Positions 37,641 to 45,550 of a stretch of DNA of 64,000 nt are shown here, in pieces. A model generated the notes under the pieces. That model did no database searches. It worked only from the letters and a program-made list of their open reading frames with translations, and was not told the DNA's origin. Each line of letters starts with the position of its first letter. The stretch's first letter is position 1. The DNA comes from Myxococcales bacterium (GTDB lineage: Bacteria; Myxococcota_A; Polyangia; Polyangiales; Houyiibacteriaceae). The stretch covers positions 62,001 to 126,000 of the forward strand of contig JAOTVB010000004.1 of NCBI GenBank assembly GCA_029863605.1, read 5' to 3'. The translations under genes were made by a program, and so were the position numbers.

Positions 37641-39710
37641 ATGATCGACTCGATGCTCTCGTTTCGACGTGCTCCTTGGCTTTGGCTCGTTGTTGGTGCG
37701 TTGTCGCTGCAGGTCGCGTGCAAAGGAGACACCGGGGAGCAAGGCCCCCAGGGGCCGCCTGGAGAACCCGGCCCCCCCGGGGAGACGCCGGGGCCGGACA
37801 TCGACCCCGAACCCTTCGGTTTGGTCGGCCGGATCATGGAGCCAAACATGGTACCGGTTCCGAGCGGAACAGTGTACCTCGTTCCGGCAAGCGATGTAGA
37901 CGAGCTCTCACAAACGCCAATCGATCTCTTCTTGTCACCGGAAGAGACCGAGGCGCTCGAGATCGACGAGCCGATTGAAGACTTGCTCGACACGAACGGC
38001 GATAGCTACGAACAAGCAGAAGTCGACGCGGACGGGGTCTACCGCTTCGAGACGCTTCCCGAGGGAAGCCACTTCGTCGTGTGGGCTCCCGCGGCTGACG
38101 ATACCCAGCACTTGCCCGGCGGTGACGGCAGCAGGGTGTCATTCACCAGAGAGTCGCTGATCGGCATGCAAATGAACCTCCACGTGAGCCCACGGCCAAG
38201 CCCAGCGGCGACCTACGTGGGCTCCTCGACGTGTATGGTGTGCCACGGCCTCCACAGCACGACGCGCACCGCACACAGCGTGGGGCTTCAAGTGCCCGGG
38301 GTGCGCTCGATTCTGCAAGACATCGAGCCGTGGCCGGGCTTCGATGACGCGCTCTCCGCGTTCGATACGAACTCGACGACGCTCTACTACTACGATTGCG
38401 ACGATGCGACCCTCAACCCCGCAAAGTGCAGTGTCGACGATGAGCTCCCGTCCGGTGTCGTCGCCTTCACGATCAACCTGCGTCGCGACCTTGGCAAACC
38501 GCTTGGCGAGGTCGGAGCGTATTACATCGAGATGGTGAACGGCACGACGGAACGGTACGACGTCGTTCTCACCTATGGCGGCGCGTTGGAAAGGCAGCAG
38601 TACCTCACGCGGCGGACGAATGCGGACGGAAGCTTCAGCTATTTCGTCTTGCCTGTGCAGTACAACTACCAGGGGGATTTCTCGAATCCGGACTCGGATG
38701 ACTGGCCGTGGAAGGACTACCGCTCGGACCTCTGGTACGACTTCGGCTCGGGTACGCTTCGCCAGCCCGACAACTCGGATTCGTTCGACAACAACTGTGC
38801 CGGCTGTCACTTCACCGGTTACCGACTCGAAGGAAGCGACGTGGACGGTTGGTCCGCACAGGCGATCGTCGACCCCGTAGGGGCCTTCGATTACAACGGC
38901 GATGGCAAGCCCGAGCTCATCAACACCGGCTGCGAGGCCTGCCATGGACCGGGCTCTGAGCATTTGGAGCTGAGCCCGCGCAGCAGCTACATCGTTTCGC
39001 CAGGATTGCTCACCCCGGGCCGCCAGGCTGTAATTTGCGGACGTTGCCATTCGCGGCCGCTCGGCATCGGTGCCGGCATGACGGGGCTGCCGCTCTCCGT
39101 GGACAACGAGATGCCGCCAGTGGGAATTCGCCGTCGCGACTTCGCCCCGCTCTACACAACGCGCGTCAGTGGCGCGCCCGAAGACTTCTTCGCCTCGGGC
39201 GACCCGAGGGCAGACTATCAGCAGTACTCCGACCACATTCGGGCGAGGCACTATCGGAATCCCGTCCGGCTCACCACTTGCACTGGGTGCCACAATCCGC
39301 ATGTCAACTCGGCCGACGTCGCCGAGATGGACACGTCCGGCAACCCCAATGCGGTGTGCACCACGTGCCACAGCCCGGAGGCCAACCCGGAGCTCTATCC
39401 AGTGGCCGCTCACGCCGCGACCGTCACGGGCGTTGCCGGGCACGCGAGCTTGGAAGAGTTCTTTGGGCCGTACCTCTGCACCCAGTGTCACATGGTGCCG
39501 ACGGCCCGGTCCGGTGCTGCCGTTCGAGCCTTGGTCGATGCAATCGGTGCGCCGCCGACGGTGCAATACTACTGGAACGATATCGCAAACCATCGCATGA
39601 CCGTGACCCGCTGGGAAGAGGCCGAGGGACAGCCGAGCCAGCCCATCGCCTTCACCAACGAGTGCGGTCAGTGCCACGCAGAAGTTCTTCCGAACACTCC
39701 GACGCCATGA
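37641..39710 (+). CDS. Octahaem c-type cytochrome with collagen-like stalk
   Basis: A 689-residue protein from the ATG at 37641. The signal sequence ends at Cys27 (LQVAC, an atypical but plausible lipobox). Residues 29-50 are a Gly-X-Y collagen-like run (GEQGPQGPPGEPGPPGE), followed by a carboxypeptidase-regulatory-like beta domain (FGLVGRIMEPNMVPVPSGTV, YRFETLPEGSHFVVW). Eight haem sites follow: CMVCH, CAGCH, CEACH, CGRCH, CTGCH, CTTCH, CTQCH, CGQCH. The arrangement of CEACHGPGSEHL and the later pairs recalls octahaem reductase-like cytochromes. Its stop overlaps the start of the next cytochrome gene by 4 bp, so the two are translationally coupled. Confidence 0.93.
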   Translation: MIDSMLSFRRAPWLWLVVGALSLQVACKGDTGEQGPQGPPGEPGPPGETPGPDIDPEPFGLVGRIMEPNMVPVPSGTVYLVPASDVDELSQTPIDLFLSPEETEALEIDEPIEDLLDTNGDSYEQAEVDADGVYRFETLPEGSHFVVWAPAADDTQHLPGGDGSRVSFTRESLIGMQMNLHVSPRPSPAATYVGSSTCMVCHGLHSTTRTAHSVGLQVPGVRSILQDIEPWPGFDDALSAFDTNSTTLYYYDCDDATLNPAKCSVDDELPSGVVAFTINLRRDLGKPLGEVGAYYIEMVNGTTERYDVVLTYGGALERQQYLTRRTNADGSFSYFVLPVQYNYQGDFSNPDSDDWPWKDYRSDLWYDFGSGTLRQPDNSDSFDNNCAGCHFTGYRLEGSDVDGWSAQAIVDPVGAFDYNGDGKPELINTGCEACHGPGSEHLELSPRSSYIVSPGLLTPGRQAVICGRCHSRPLGIGAGMTGLPLSVDNEMPPVGIRRRDFAPLYTTRVSGAPEDFFASGDPRADYQQYSDHIRARHYRNPVRLTTCTGCHNPHVNSADVAEMDTSGNPNAVCTTCHSPEANPELYPVAAHAATVTGVAGHASLEEFFGPYLCTQCHMVPTARSGAAVRALVDAIGAPPTVQYYWNDIANHRMTVTRWEEAEGQPSQPIAFTNECGQCHAEVLPNTPTP

Positions 39711-40762
39711 CCGTTGGGGCACACCGGCGTTGGGTTGCCGGGCTCGTGTGGGCAAGCCTCGTGCTCCTTGGCTGCAACGAGGTGCGCAACCGGGAGGAGC
39801 CGCCGGTCGTCTTCACCGACATCGATCCGATCCTGCAGGAGGGTTGCGTCGACTGTCACAGCGGTTCGGTGCCCGCTGCGGGTTATTCGGTCGAGGACTA
39901 CCTCGAAACGATCCGTTGTGTCCCCGACGGGCGACCGGCAACGCTGCCGCCGGACGCGACCGCTCCGATTCTGGCGGTGCTCGCCAGGCCTGATCACGCA
40001 GATTTGCTCGACGCGAGCCAAGCCGATGGGCTCACGGCATGGGTCGTCGAGGGGGCGTGGCCGGCCCGACGCGGCTCGCATCCGGGGCAATGGCTCGATC
40101 CCCGGACTGACGCCTGGCATGGGACGTATCTTGAGGAAACGGACTGGCAGGGCATCGTCGACCCCACGAGGGGCGACGCCTGCGGGCTCTGTCACCCAGG
40201 CTCTCCCGCGCCCGTTCCTGGAATTACCAGCTACGCGCCCGGCGCCACCGATTGCACGGATTGCCATGACTTGCCTGGTGGGGTGATGGCCTGCGGGACG
40301 TGCCACGGCGATGGCCTCAGACCCTATCCGCCACGCGATCCATGCTATTTCCCCGGCCCACCCTTTGGTGGCGCACACAAGACGCATACCGAGCCCTCCG
40401 CCAACATGCCCAATCCCCTCGGCTGCCAGTCGTGTCACTTCGGCGAGGACTACGCGATGCTCGAAGGGGGACACGGAAATGGCGAGGTCAACGTGATCTT
40501 CCAGCCCGCCTGGGGCCCTGATGCGACCTATGACTCCGAAACCCGTGTGTGCGCCACAACGTGTCACGTGCGTGGTGGAATGATGCCAGTCGTGGCCTGG
40601 GACGAGGCGGGGCTGAACCTGGACTGCAACAGCTGCCACCTCAATCCTCCGCCGGGTCACGCGACGATCGCCTGCAACGGCTGTCATCGGGGCATCAACC
40701 CAGAGGGCACGCGGTTGACGATCGAAGCGCCCCACATCAACGGCCGCGTCGATGCGTTCTGA
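39707..40762 (+). CDS. Multihaem lipoprotein with CX3CH variant (7+1 haem motifs)
   Basis: A 351-residue lipoprotein (LLGC, Cys23) starting at the ATG at 39707, which overlaps the previous stop (ATGA). The first site, in a FTDIDPILQEGCVDCHSG block, is of the surface-lipoprotein haem type; then CGLCH, CTDCH, CGTCH, CQSCH, CATTCH, CNSCH and CNGCH. The sixth has three residues between the cysteines, a spacing known in a few Geobacter-type cytochromes. HTEPSANMPN and GGHGNGEVNV hold possible distal His ligands. The upstream in-frame extension to 39035 is only the other frame of the octahaem gene. Likely an exported electron carrier or surface cytochrome. Confidence 0.92.
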   Translation: MTVGAHRRWVAGLVWASLVLLGCNEVRNREEPPVVFTDIDPILQEGCVDCHSGSVPAAGYSVEDYLETIRCVPDGRPATLPPDATAPILAVLARPDHADLLDASQADGLTAWVVEGAWPARRGSHPGQWLDPRTDAWHGTYLEETDWQGIVDPTRGDACGLCHPGSPAPVPGITSYAPGATDCTDCHDLPGGVMACGTCHGDGLRPYPPRDPCYFPGPPFGGAHKTHTEPSANMPNPLGCQSCHFGEDYAMLEGGHGNGEVNVIFQPAWGPDATYDSETRVCATTCHVRGGMMPVVAWDEAGLNLDCNSCHLNPPPGHATIACNGCHRGINPEGTRLTIEAPHINGRVDAF

Positions 40763-40807
40763 TATTGTTTGCGAATGACGTGGCCTACATAGTAGCGTCC
40801 GGCGCGG

Positions 40808-41245
40808 ATGAAGCGGCTGCTCGATCGACGCACAATTTTGAACTGGTTTGTTGGCGGAAGCACGTTCGCCTGGCTTGGTTCCGTGCTCCACCCGGTGGTG
40901 CGTTTCCTGATGCCACCCCCCGAGCAGGAAGCGGCAGTCTCTGCCGTGAAGGCGGCATCGCTGACTGAGATGGCGCCCAACTCCGGGAAGATCTTCAAGT
41001 TCGGCCGCAAGCCAGCGCTGATCGTGCGCCGGGTCGACGGCAGCTTTGCCGCGTTCCTCGCTAAATGCACGCACCTCGATTGCGTCGTGCAATACCGCCC
41101 AGACAAAGAGCGGATCTGGTGCGCGTGCCATGACGGGTTTTACGACCTCAACGGGACCAATGTGGCGGGTCCACCACCAAGGCCCTTGGACGCCTTAGAG
41201 GTGCACACGAAGGGGGACGATGTCTACGTCACCCGAAAATCCTGA
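40808..41245 (+). CDS. Rieske [2Fe-2S] protein
   Basis: A 145-residue Rieske protein with an N-terminal twin-hydrophobic anchor (ILNWFVGGSTFAWLGSVL, preceded by RR at 7-8). Cluster ligands are Cys87 and His89 in CTHLDC and Cys105 and His108 in CACHDG; Cys92 and Cys107 can form the disulphide of high-potential clusters. Length is that of small bc1/b6f-type Rieske subunits. The gene starts 45 bp after the multihaem gene and its last 26 bp overlap the cytochrome b gene, so the two subunits are coupled. It would receive electrons from quinol at the Qo site and hand them to a c-type partner; none of the usual cytochrome c1/f genes is present. Confidence 0.95.
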   Translation: MKRLLDRRTILNWFVGGSTFAWLGSVLHPVVRFLMPPPEQEAAVSAVKAASLTEMAPNSGKIFKFGRKPALIVRRVDGSFAAFLAKCTHLDCVVQYRPDKERIWCACHDGFYDLNGTNVAGPPPRPLDALEVHTKGDDVYVTRKS

Positions 41246-42305
41246 GCGCGCGCTTCTTGCCTGGCTCAAGGACCGCTACCCCGTCGCGCAGTTCGTCGAG
41301 TGGGCCGAACACAAGACGGTTCCGGTCGGTCGGGGCGCGTTTTGGTACTATTTCGGTGGAATCACCCTCTTCTTGTTCCTCATTCAGGTGGGGACAGGGA
41401 TCCTCTTGATGTTCTACTACAAGGGGAGCGCCGATACCGCGTTTGCAAGCGTCCGATTCATTTCTGCCAAAGTGCCATTTGGCTGGCTCGTTCGCTCAAT
41501 CCACGCGTGGGCGGCAAACCTGATGATCTTTTCGGTGTTTATTCACATGTTTAGCGTGTTCTTCATGCGGGCCTATCGTAAGCCGCGTGAGCTCACTTGG
41601 CTCTCAGGAATCGTGCTCCTCGCGCTTCTGCTTGGCTTCGGGTTCAGCGGGTATCTCTTGCCGTGGAACGAGCTCGCCTTCTTCGCGACGAAGGTGGGGA
41701 CCGACATCATCGGGGTCATCCCAGTCATCGGTGAGCCCATCATGTACGTGTTACGTGGTGGGGAGGAGGTGACGGGATCGACGCTCCCTCGGTTCTTTGC
41801 GCTTCACGTGGCGCTGTTTCCGGCCTTGCTGACCCTCTTCATGGCGGCCCATCTCTTCTTCATCCAACTCCAGGGGATTCACGAGCCCGATGCGTGGAAA
41901 ACTCAGCCAGAGCAACGGAAGACCATGCCGTTCTTCCCGCACTTCTTCATGCGCGAGCTTCTGCTGTGGTTGATCACGTTTAACATCTTGGCAGTGTTGG
42001 CGGTCTTCTCCCCGGCGGAGTTGGGCGTCGAGGCCGATCCGTTTTCCCCGGCTCCAGCCGGCATCAAACCGGAGTGGTACTTCCTGAGTACGTTCGAGTT
42101 TCTCAAGTACATGCCCGCTCACATAGGCCCGCTCGAGGGAGAAGAGTTCGGGCTATTGATCATTTCGCTCGGCTTCCTCCTGTGGTGCTTGGTTCCATGG
42201 ATCGACCGCGGGCGCAGTCGCACGATGACAACCGTCGTCATGGTCGGCGGTATGGCGATCCTCGTGTTTCTCACGATCCTGACCTATCTGGGGTACGTCG
42301 CGTGA
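41220..42305 (+). CDS. Cytochrome b (quinol oxidase-type, bc complex)
   Basis: A 361-residue integral membrane protein with about eight helices. Four haem-ligating His are visible: His95 and His109 in helix B (SIHAWAANLMIFSVFIHM), His196 and His211 in helix D (FFALHVALFPALL, MAAHLFFIQ). The 14/15 residue spacing is of the b6/menaquinol type. The Qo-site signature PEWY is at 284-287. It overlaps the Rieske gene by 26 bp and shares one base with the following nonahaem gene (TGATG). It is fused in one chain, not split as in b6f. This is the quinol-oxidising core of the electron-transfer system. Confidence 0.96.
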   Translation: MSTSPENPERALLAWLKDRYPVAQFVEWAEHKTVPVGRGAFWYYFGGITLFLFLIQVGTGILLMFYYKGSADTAFASVRFISAKVPFGWLVRSIHAWAANLMIFSVFIHMFSVFFMRAYRKPRELTWLSGIVLLALLLGFGFSGYLLPWNELAFFATKVGTDIIGVIPVIGEPIMYVLRGGEEVTGSTLPRFFALHVALFPALLTLFMAAHLFFIQLQGIHEPDAWKTQPEQRKTMPFFPHFFMRELLLWLITFNILAVLAVFSPAELGVEADPFSPAPAGIKPEWYFLSTFEFLKYMPAHIGPLEGEEFGLLIISLGFLLWCLVPWIDRGRSRTMTTVVMVGGMAILVFLTILTYLGYVA

Positions 42306-43546
42306 TGAAAGGCTTCGTGACAGCACTCCTCCTAGCCTGTGTAGCGCTAACCTCGAGGGTCAAGGCTGACGATCTGTCCGGAGGCGAGTGTCTCGAGTGT
42401 CATCTCGAGATTGAAGACCCCATCACCGAGCTCTGGAAGGATGATGTTCACGCCCACGCGGGAATCGGATGCGACGGATGTCACGGTGGAGATTCCACGA
42501 AGGACGATAGTGAGCTCGCCAAACGTTCGGGATCGGGTTATCGAGGCCAGTTTACGCCTCGCCAGATCGTGTTGTCCTGTGGCGGCTGCCACGCCGACAT
42601 CGAATACATGAAAGCCCGAAAGCCGCTTCTGTCCGTCGATCAGCTCGAGAAGTATTGGACGAGCCAGCACGGAAAACTCCTGGCCAAAGGGGAGACCCGC
42701 GTAGCTCAATGCGTGAGTTGCCACGGGGCGCATGGGGTTCGCGAAGTCAACGATCCAAAGTCGCCCGTCTACGCAGCGAACGTTCCCGCCACGTGTGCAC
42801 ACTGTCACGCCGATGCGGAGTACATGAGCGAATTCGACATCGCTACAAACCAGTACGACGAGTACGCTCAGAGCGTCCACGGAAAAGCCCTCCTAGAGAA
42901 GAACGATGTTCGCGGGGCGCCGGCCTGCAACGACTGCCACGGAAACCACGGGGCCGCGCCGCCCTCGATAGACGCGATCACCAACATCTGTGGGACTTGC
43001 CACAGCTACAACGCCGAGCTCTTTCTAGGGAGCCCGCTAGCGCCGGGTTTCAAAGAAAAATCGCTGGCCGACTGTGTTGCTTGCCACGGCAAACACCTCA
43101 TCACACACGCGTCCGACGACTGGCTCGAGGACGAGCCTGGCGGCGCGTGTAGGAAGTGCCACGAAACGGGCGACGAGGGATCTGATCTCGCCCTCTACTA
43201 CGCCGACACGCTCGGTTCGATTCGACAATCATTCGACGAGATCGACGAGTTGCTCGCCCGAGCCGAGGTGAAGGGCATGGACGTCACCGAAGGTGAGGAT
43301 TACGAGCAGGCAGCCCGGCAGGGTCTCCTTCAGGCTCGCACGTTGATTCACGCGTTCTCGAAGCCCGTGATGGAGGAAAAAGTCACCGATATCGCGCAAA
43401 ACCAAGCCGCCGCATTGGAGGTGGGGTATGCACAGCTCAAAGCTTTCGACGACCGCCGCCGTGGGCTTGCCATCAGCACGTTGTTACTACTTCTTCTTAC
43501 CATCGGCGTGGCGATCAAGATCCGCACACTGCCCCCGTTGGAATAA
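42305..43546 (+). CDS. Nonahaem c-type cytochrome with C-terminal membrane anchor
   Basis: A 413-residue protein with a cleavable signal (MKGFVTALLLACVALTSRVKA in two blocks, cleavage near residue 21), nine CxxCH motifs (CLECH, CDGCH, CGGCH, CVSCH, CAHCH, CNDCH, CGTCH, CVACH, CRKCH) within the first 300 residues, then a helical region and a C-terminal membrane helix (STLLLLLLTIGVAIKI). The haem head should face the periplasm and the tail anchor it beside cytochrome b. The start shares one base with the cytochrome b stop. It probably takes the place of cytochrome c1, passing electrons from Rieske onward. This combination of Rieske, b and nonahaem subunits is the inner-membrane module. Confidence 0.94.
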   Translation: MKGFVTALLLACVALTSRVKADDLSGGECLECHLEIEDPITELWKDDVHAHAGIGCDGCHGGDSTKDDSELAKRSGSGYRGQFTPRQIVLSCGGCHADIEYMKARKPLLSVDQLEKYWTSQHGKLLAKGETRVAQCVSCHGAHGVREVNDPKSPVYAANVPATCAHCHADAEYMSEFDIATNQYDEYAQSVHGKALLEKNDVRGAPACNDCHGNHGAAPPSIDAITNICGTCHSYNAELFLGSPLAPGFKEKSLADCVACHGKHLITHASDDWLEDEPGGACRKCHETGDEGSDLALYYADTLGSIRQSFDEIDELLARAEVKGMDVTEGEDYEQAARQGLLQARTLIHAFSKPVMEEKVTDIAQNQAAALEVGYAQLKAFDDRRRGLAISTLLLLLLTIGVAIKIRTLPPLE

Positions 43547-43593
43547 CACTGGCGCTGACATGGGAGCTAAGACCGGATCAAGTTGAGTCGATC

Positions 43594-43731
43594 GGGCGGT
43601 GTGCTGCGCGGGCACGGGACGGGCGTGCTCGCGATGGGGCCCCGGTCGCCCTTGTGGCGAATTATGGATCCGAGCGCGGGCTCCTCCCCACCGCTGTGCT
43701 GCCCATCCCGCGCCCGCGCAGCACACCGCCC
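43594..43731. repeat. Long inverted repeat between convergent cytochrome operons
   Basis: Arms 43594-43624 and 43701-43731 match in 29 of 31 positions, including a perfect 20-bp core (GGGCGGTGTGCTGCGCGGGC). After a 6-nt mismatch the arms continue (GCGATGGGG against GCGGTGGGG) to give 46-bp arms around a 46-nt loop. It lies in the 489-bp gap 43547-44035, which otherwise holds no convincing gene; short motifs TGGCGCTGACA recur at both edges of the gap. The element may be a bidirectional terminator, a structured RNA or a decayed miniature transposon. Confidence 0.8.
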
Positions 43732-44035
43732 TATTGAGCCCACTACCGTGGACAATGGAGTCGCGTCGACTGGACCTGCGAGGCTCACGCGCACGGTCGC
43801 TGATGCTGTTCTCAAGGATTAGGTGACTCGGGTCGCGCCGACGCCTATGGGGGCGGAGCCAGCGGTAGCCTCGGCGTAAAAGACGATTCTAATCGGTCCT
43901 AAGTCTCGGCAACCGCAGTGGCGGTCATGGCCGACGAAGCCCCCATCGGTGGCGGCCCGGCCCGAGTTACCGGTTGACGCAGTTGGTACGCTGACAGTGA
44001 CACTAGCGCTGGCGCTGACACTGGCGCTGCTACTG

Positions 44036-45550
44036 TCACCGTCCACTGACGAAGGTGTGACAGCCGGTGCATCGCTTCGCGTCAGGCTCGTGGTTGGCGA
44101 TGTCCTCATGGCAGGCCATGCACGTCGCGCGGTCGGCCCGAGCCCGACGAGCGTGAATGTCGTGACACGCTGCGCACTCGGTATGACCCTCACCTTGCGG
44201 CTCATCAGCAATGCGATGGAGGCCGGGCAACTTCGCGATTTGGTGGCAGCTTGTGCAGGTGGTGTCCGCGGTTGCGGCGCCGCGGTGGGGCTCGTGGCAT
44301 GAAGCGCAGTCACGGTGACCCTCGGGGCTGTTTGTGAGTTGCTCTTCGTGACAGCTCGCGCATGCCAGGGGAGGGGACAGTTGATGCACAGACCCACCAT
44401 GACACGACTCGCAACTAGAATGGCCCTCATTTCGGCTAGTTAGGCGTACCTGTTTCGCATGGCATCGCACGCATAGAGCCCGTTCTTCGAGGCCGCTCAA
44501 GTCAAAGCGGTGGGGTCGGTGGCAGTCGGTACACTCGGTCTTGGGCGAGTGGAATGCTCTTTCGGAGTGCGCCTCATCGTGGCAGTCGGTGCACCGGTGG
44601 GCCAGCTGAGCGACGCGTTTGGGGTGAGGATCGTGGCATGAAACGCATTCGGTCTTGGCACCGACGGCGGGATGCGTCGATGAAACGTCCGAGTGGCACT
44701 TTGCACATGAGCGCTCCGCCGGAGCTCGCACAGCGTGAGGCTGATGGCAGCTTGCGCAATCGCGATGTGCTCGAGCCTTGTTTTGTGCGAGGACTTGCGT
44801 TTTCTTGTGGCATGTGGCGCACCGCAGGGCGGTGGACGACGAGAACGAGTGTGCTTGATGGCAGGTCGCGCACGATTCGTGGCCACCGTCAAAGGTTGCC
44901 GTCAGCGAAACCATCGGTTCGCGTGTCTCGTGGCACTGCATGCAGGCTGCCGCCTCGGAGGCGAGCTGGTGGCCCCCATGGCAGTCGGCGCAAGTACCGC
45001 TGAGCCGGGGCCGCCCGTGCTGGACTTTCATCTTCTGGTGGCATTCGTCGCATTCCAGAACGGTTTCTTCGATTGGTTTGTGTGGGTTGTGACACGTTTC
45101 GCAAGGCACTGACGTATGGATCGCCAGGCCCGGATTGCCTTCCGTTTCGAAAGGCCCGTGGCAGCGCGTGCAATGCCACCGCCCAAAGACATCGGGCTCC
45201 GGTTTGAAGACATGGCACTTGTAACAGTCCATTGGCATGCCATCGAGATCGACATGCACGAGAGAGACCTGTTCCTCATGGCACTTCGTACAGACACCTA
45301 TATCCGGAGCGTCGAAGGTGGGTTTGTTGGGGTCGTGGCATTCGTCGCACTTCACCTCTTGGTTGGCCACGTGTCTCGAATGCCCCGGCGAACGACGCAC
45401 TTGTTGCCAACTTTCGGGCACTGTCCGTGGCGGAGGTTCGCCTCGCGTTGTCTTGATCTCTTGAACGTCGCTTGTGAATCTAACGGCCAAGAACCCAGCG
45501 ATGAATCCAATTACCGCGAACACGATGATTGCGATCAGGGCGCGTTTCAT
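44036..45550 (-). CDS. 23-haem c-type cytochrome, N-terminally membrane-anchored
   Basis: A 504-residue protein with an uncleaved-looking N-terminal helix (residues 3-27, RALIAIIVFAVIGFIAGFLA) and 23 CxxCH motifs in about 440 residues, one per 19-20 residues. Many are in pairs with the shape C..CH-x-PH, for instance DCASCHQPH, ECVSCHDPH, ECTDCHRPH, DCASCHEPH, suggesting repeated duplication of a two-haem unit. Numerous extra His supply distal ligands. The charged residue content is high and the anchor should place the chain in the periplasm, where it could span to the outer membrane as a wire. The ATG overlaps the stop of the 13-haem gene by 4 bp (45547-45550). Confidence 0.95.
   Translation of the reverse strand: MKRALIAIIVFAVIGFIAGFLAVRFTSDVQEIKTTRGEPPPRTVPESWQQVRRSPGHSRHVANQEVKCDECHDPNKPTFDAPDIGVCTKCHEEQVSLVHVDLDGMPMDCYKCHVFKPEPDVFGRWHCTRCHGPFETEGNPGLAIHTSVPCETCHNPHKPIEETVLECDECHQKMKVQHGRPRLSGTCADCHGGHQLASEAAACMQCHETREPMVSLTATFDGGHESCATCHQAHSFSSSTALRCATCHKKTQVLAQNKARAHRDCASCHQPHAVRAPAERSCAKCHSDVSSTHPAVGAKTECVSCHDPHPKRVAQLAHRCTDCHDEAHSERAFHSPKTECTDCHRPHRFDLSGLEERALCVRCHAKQVRLTSRNEGHSSCESCHGGSVHQLSPPLACASCHEEQLTNSPEGHRDCASCHEPHRGAATADTTCTSCHQIAKLPGLHRIADEPQGEGHTECAACHDIHARRARADRATCMACHEDIANHEPDAKRCTGCHTFVSGR

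Noticed and set aside
39035-39706. Upstream in-frame extension of the 7+1 haem lipoprotein
   Set aside because: This region encodes the octahaem protein in another frame; the ATG at 39707 gives a proper signal peptide and an ATGA overlap.
43567-43826. ORFs of 75-82 codons on both strands
   Set aside because: They span the inverted repeat; no ribosome-binding site or protein-like composition.
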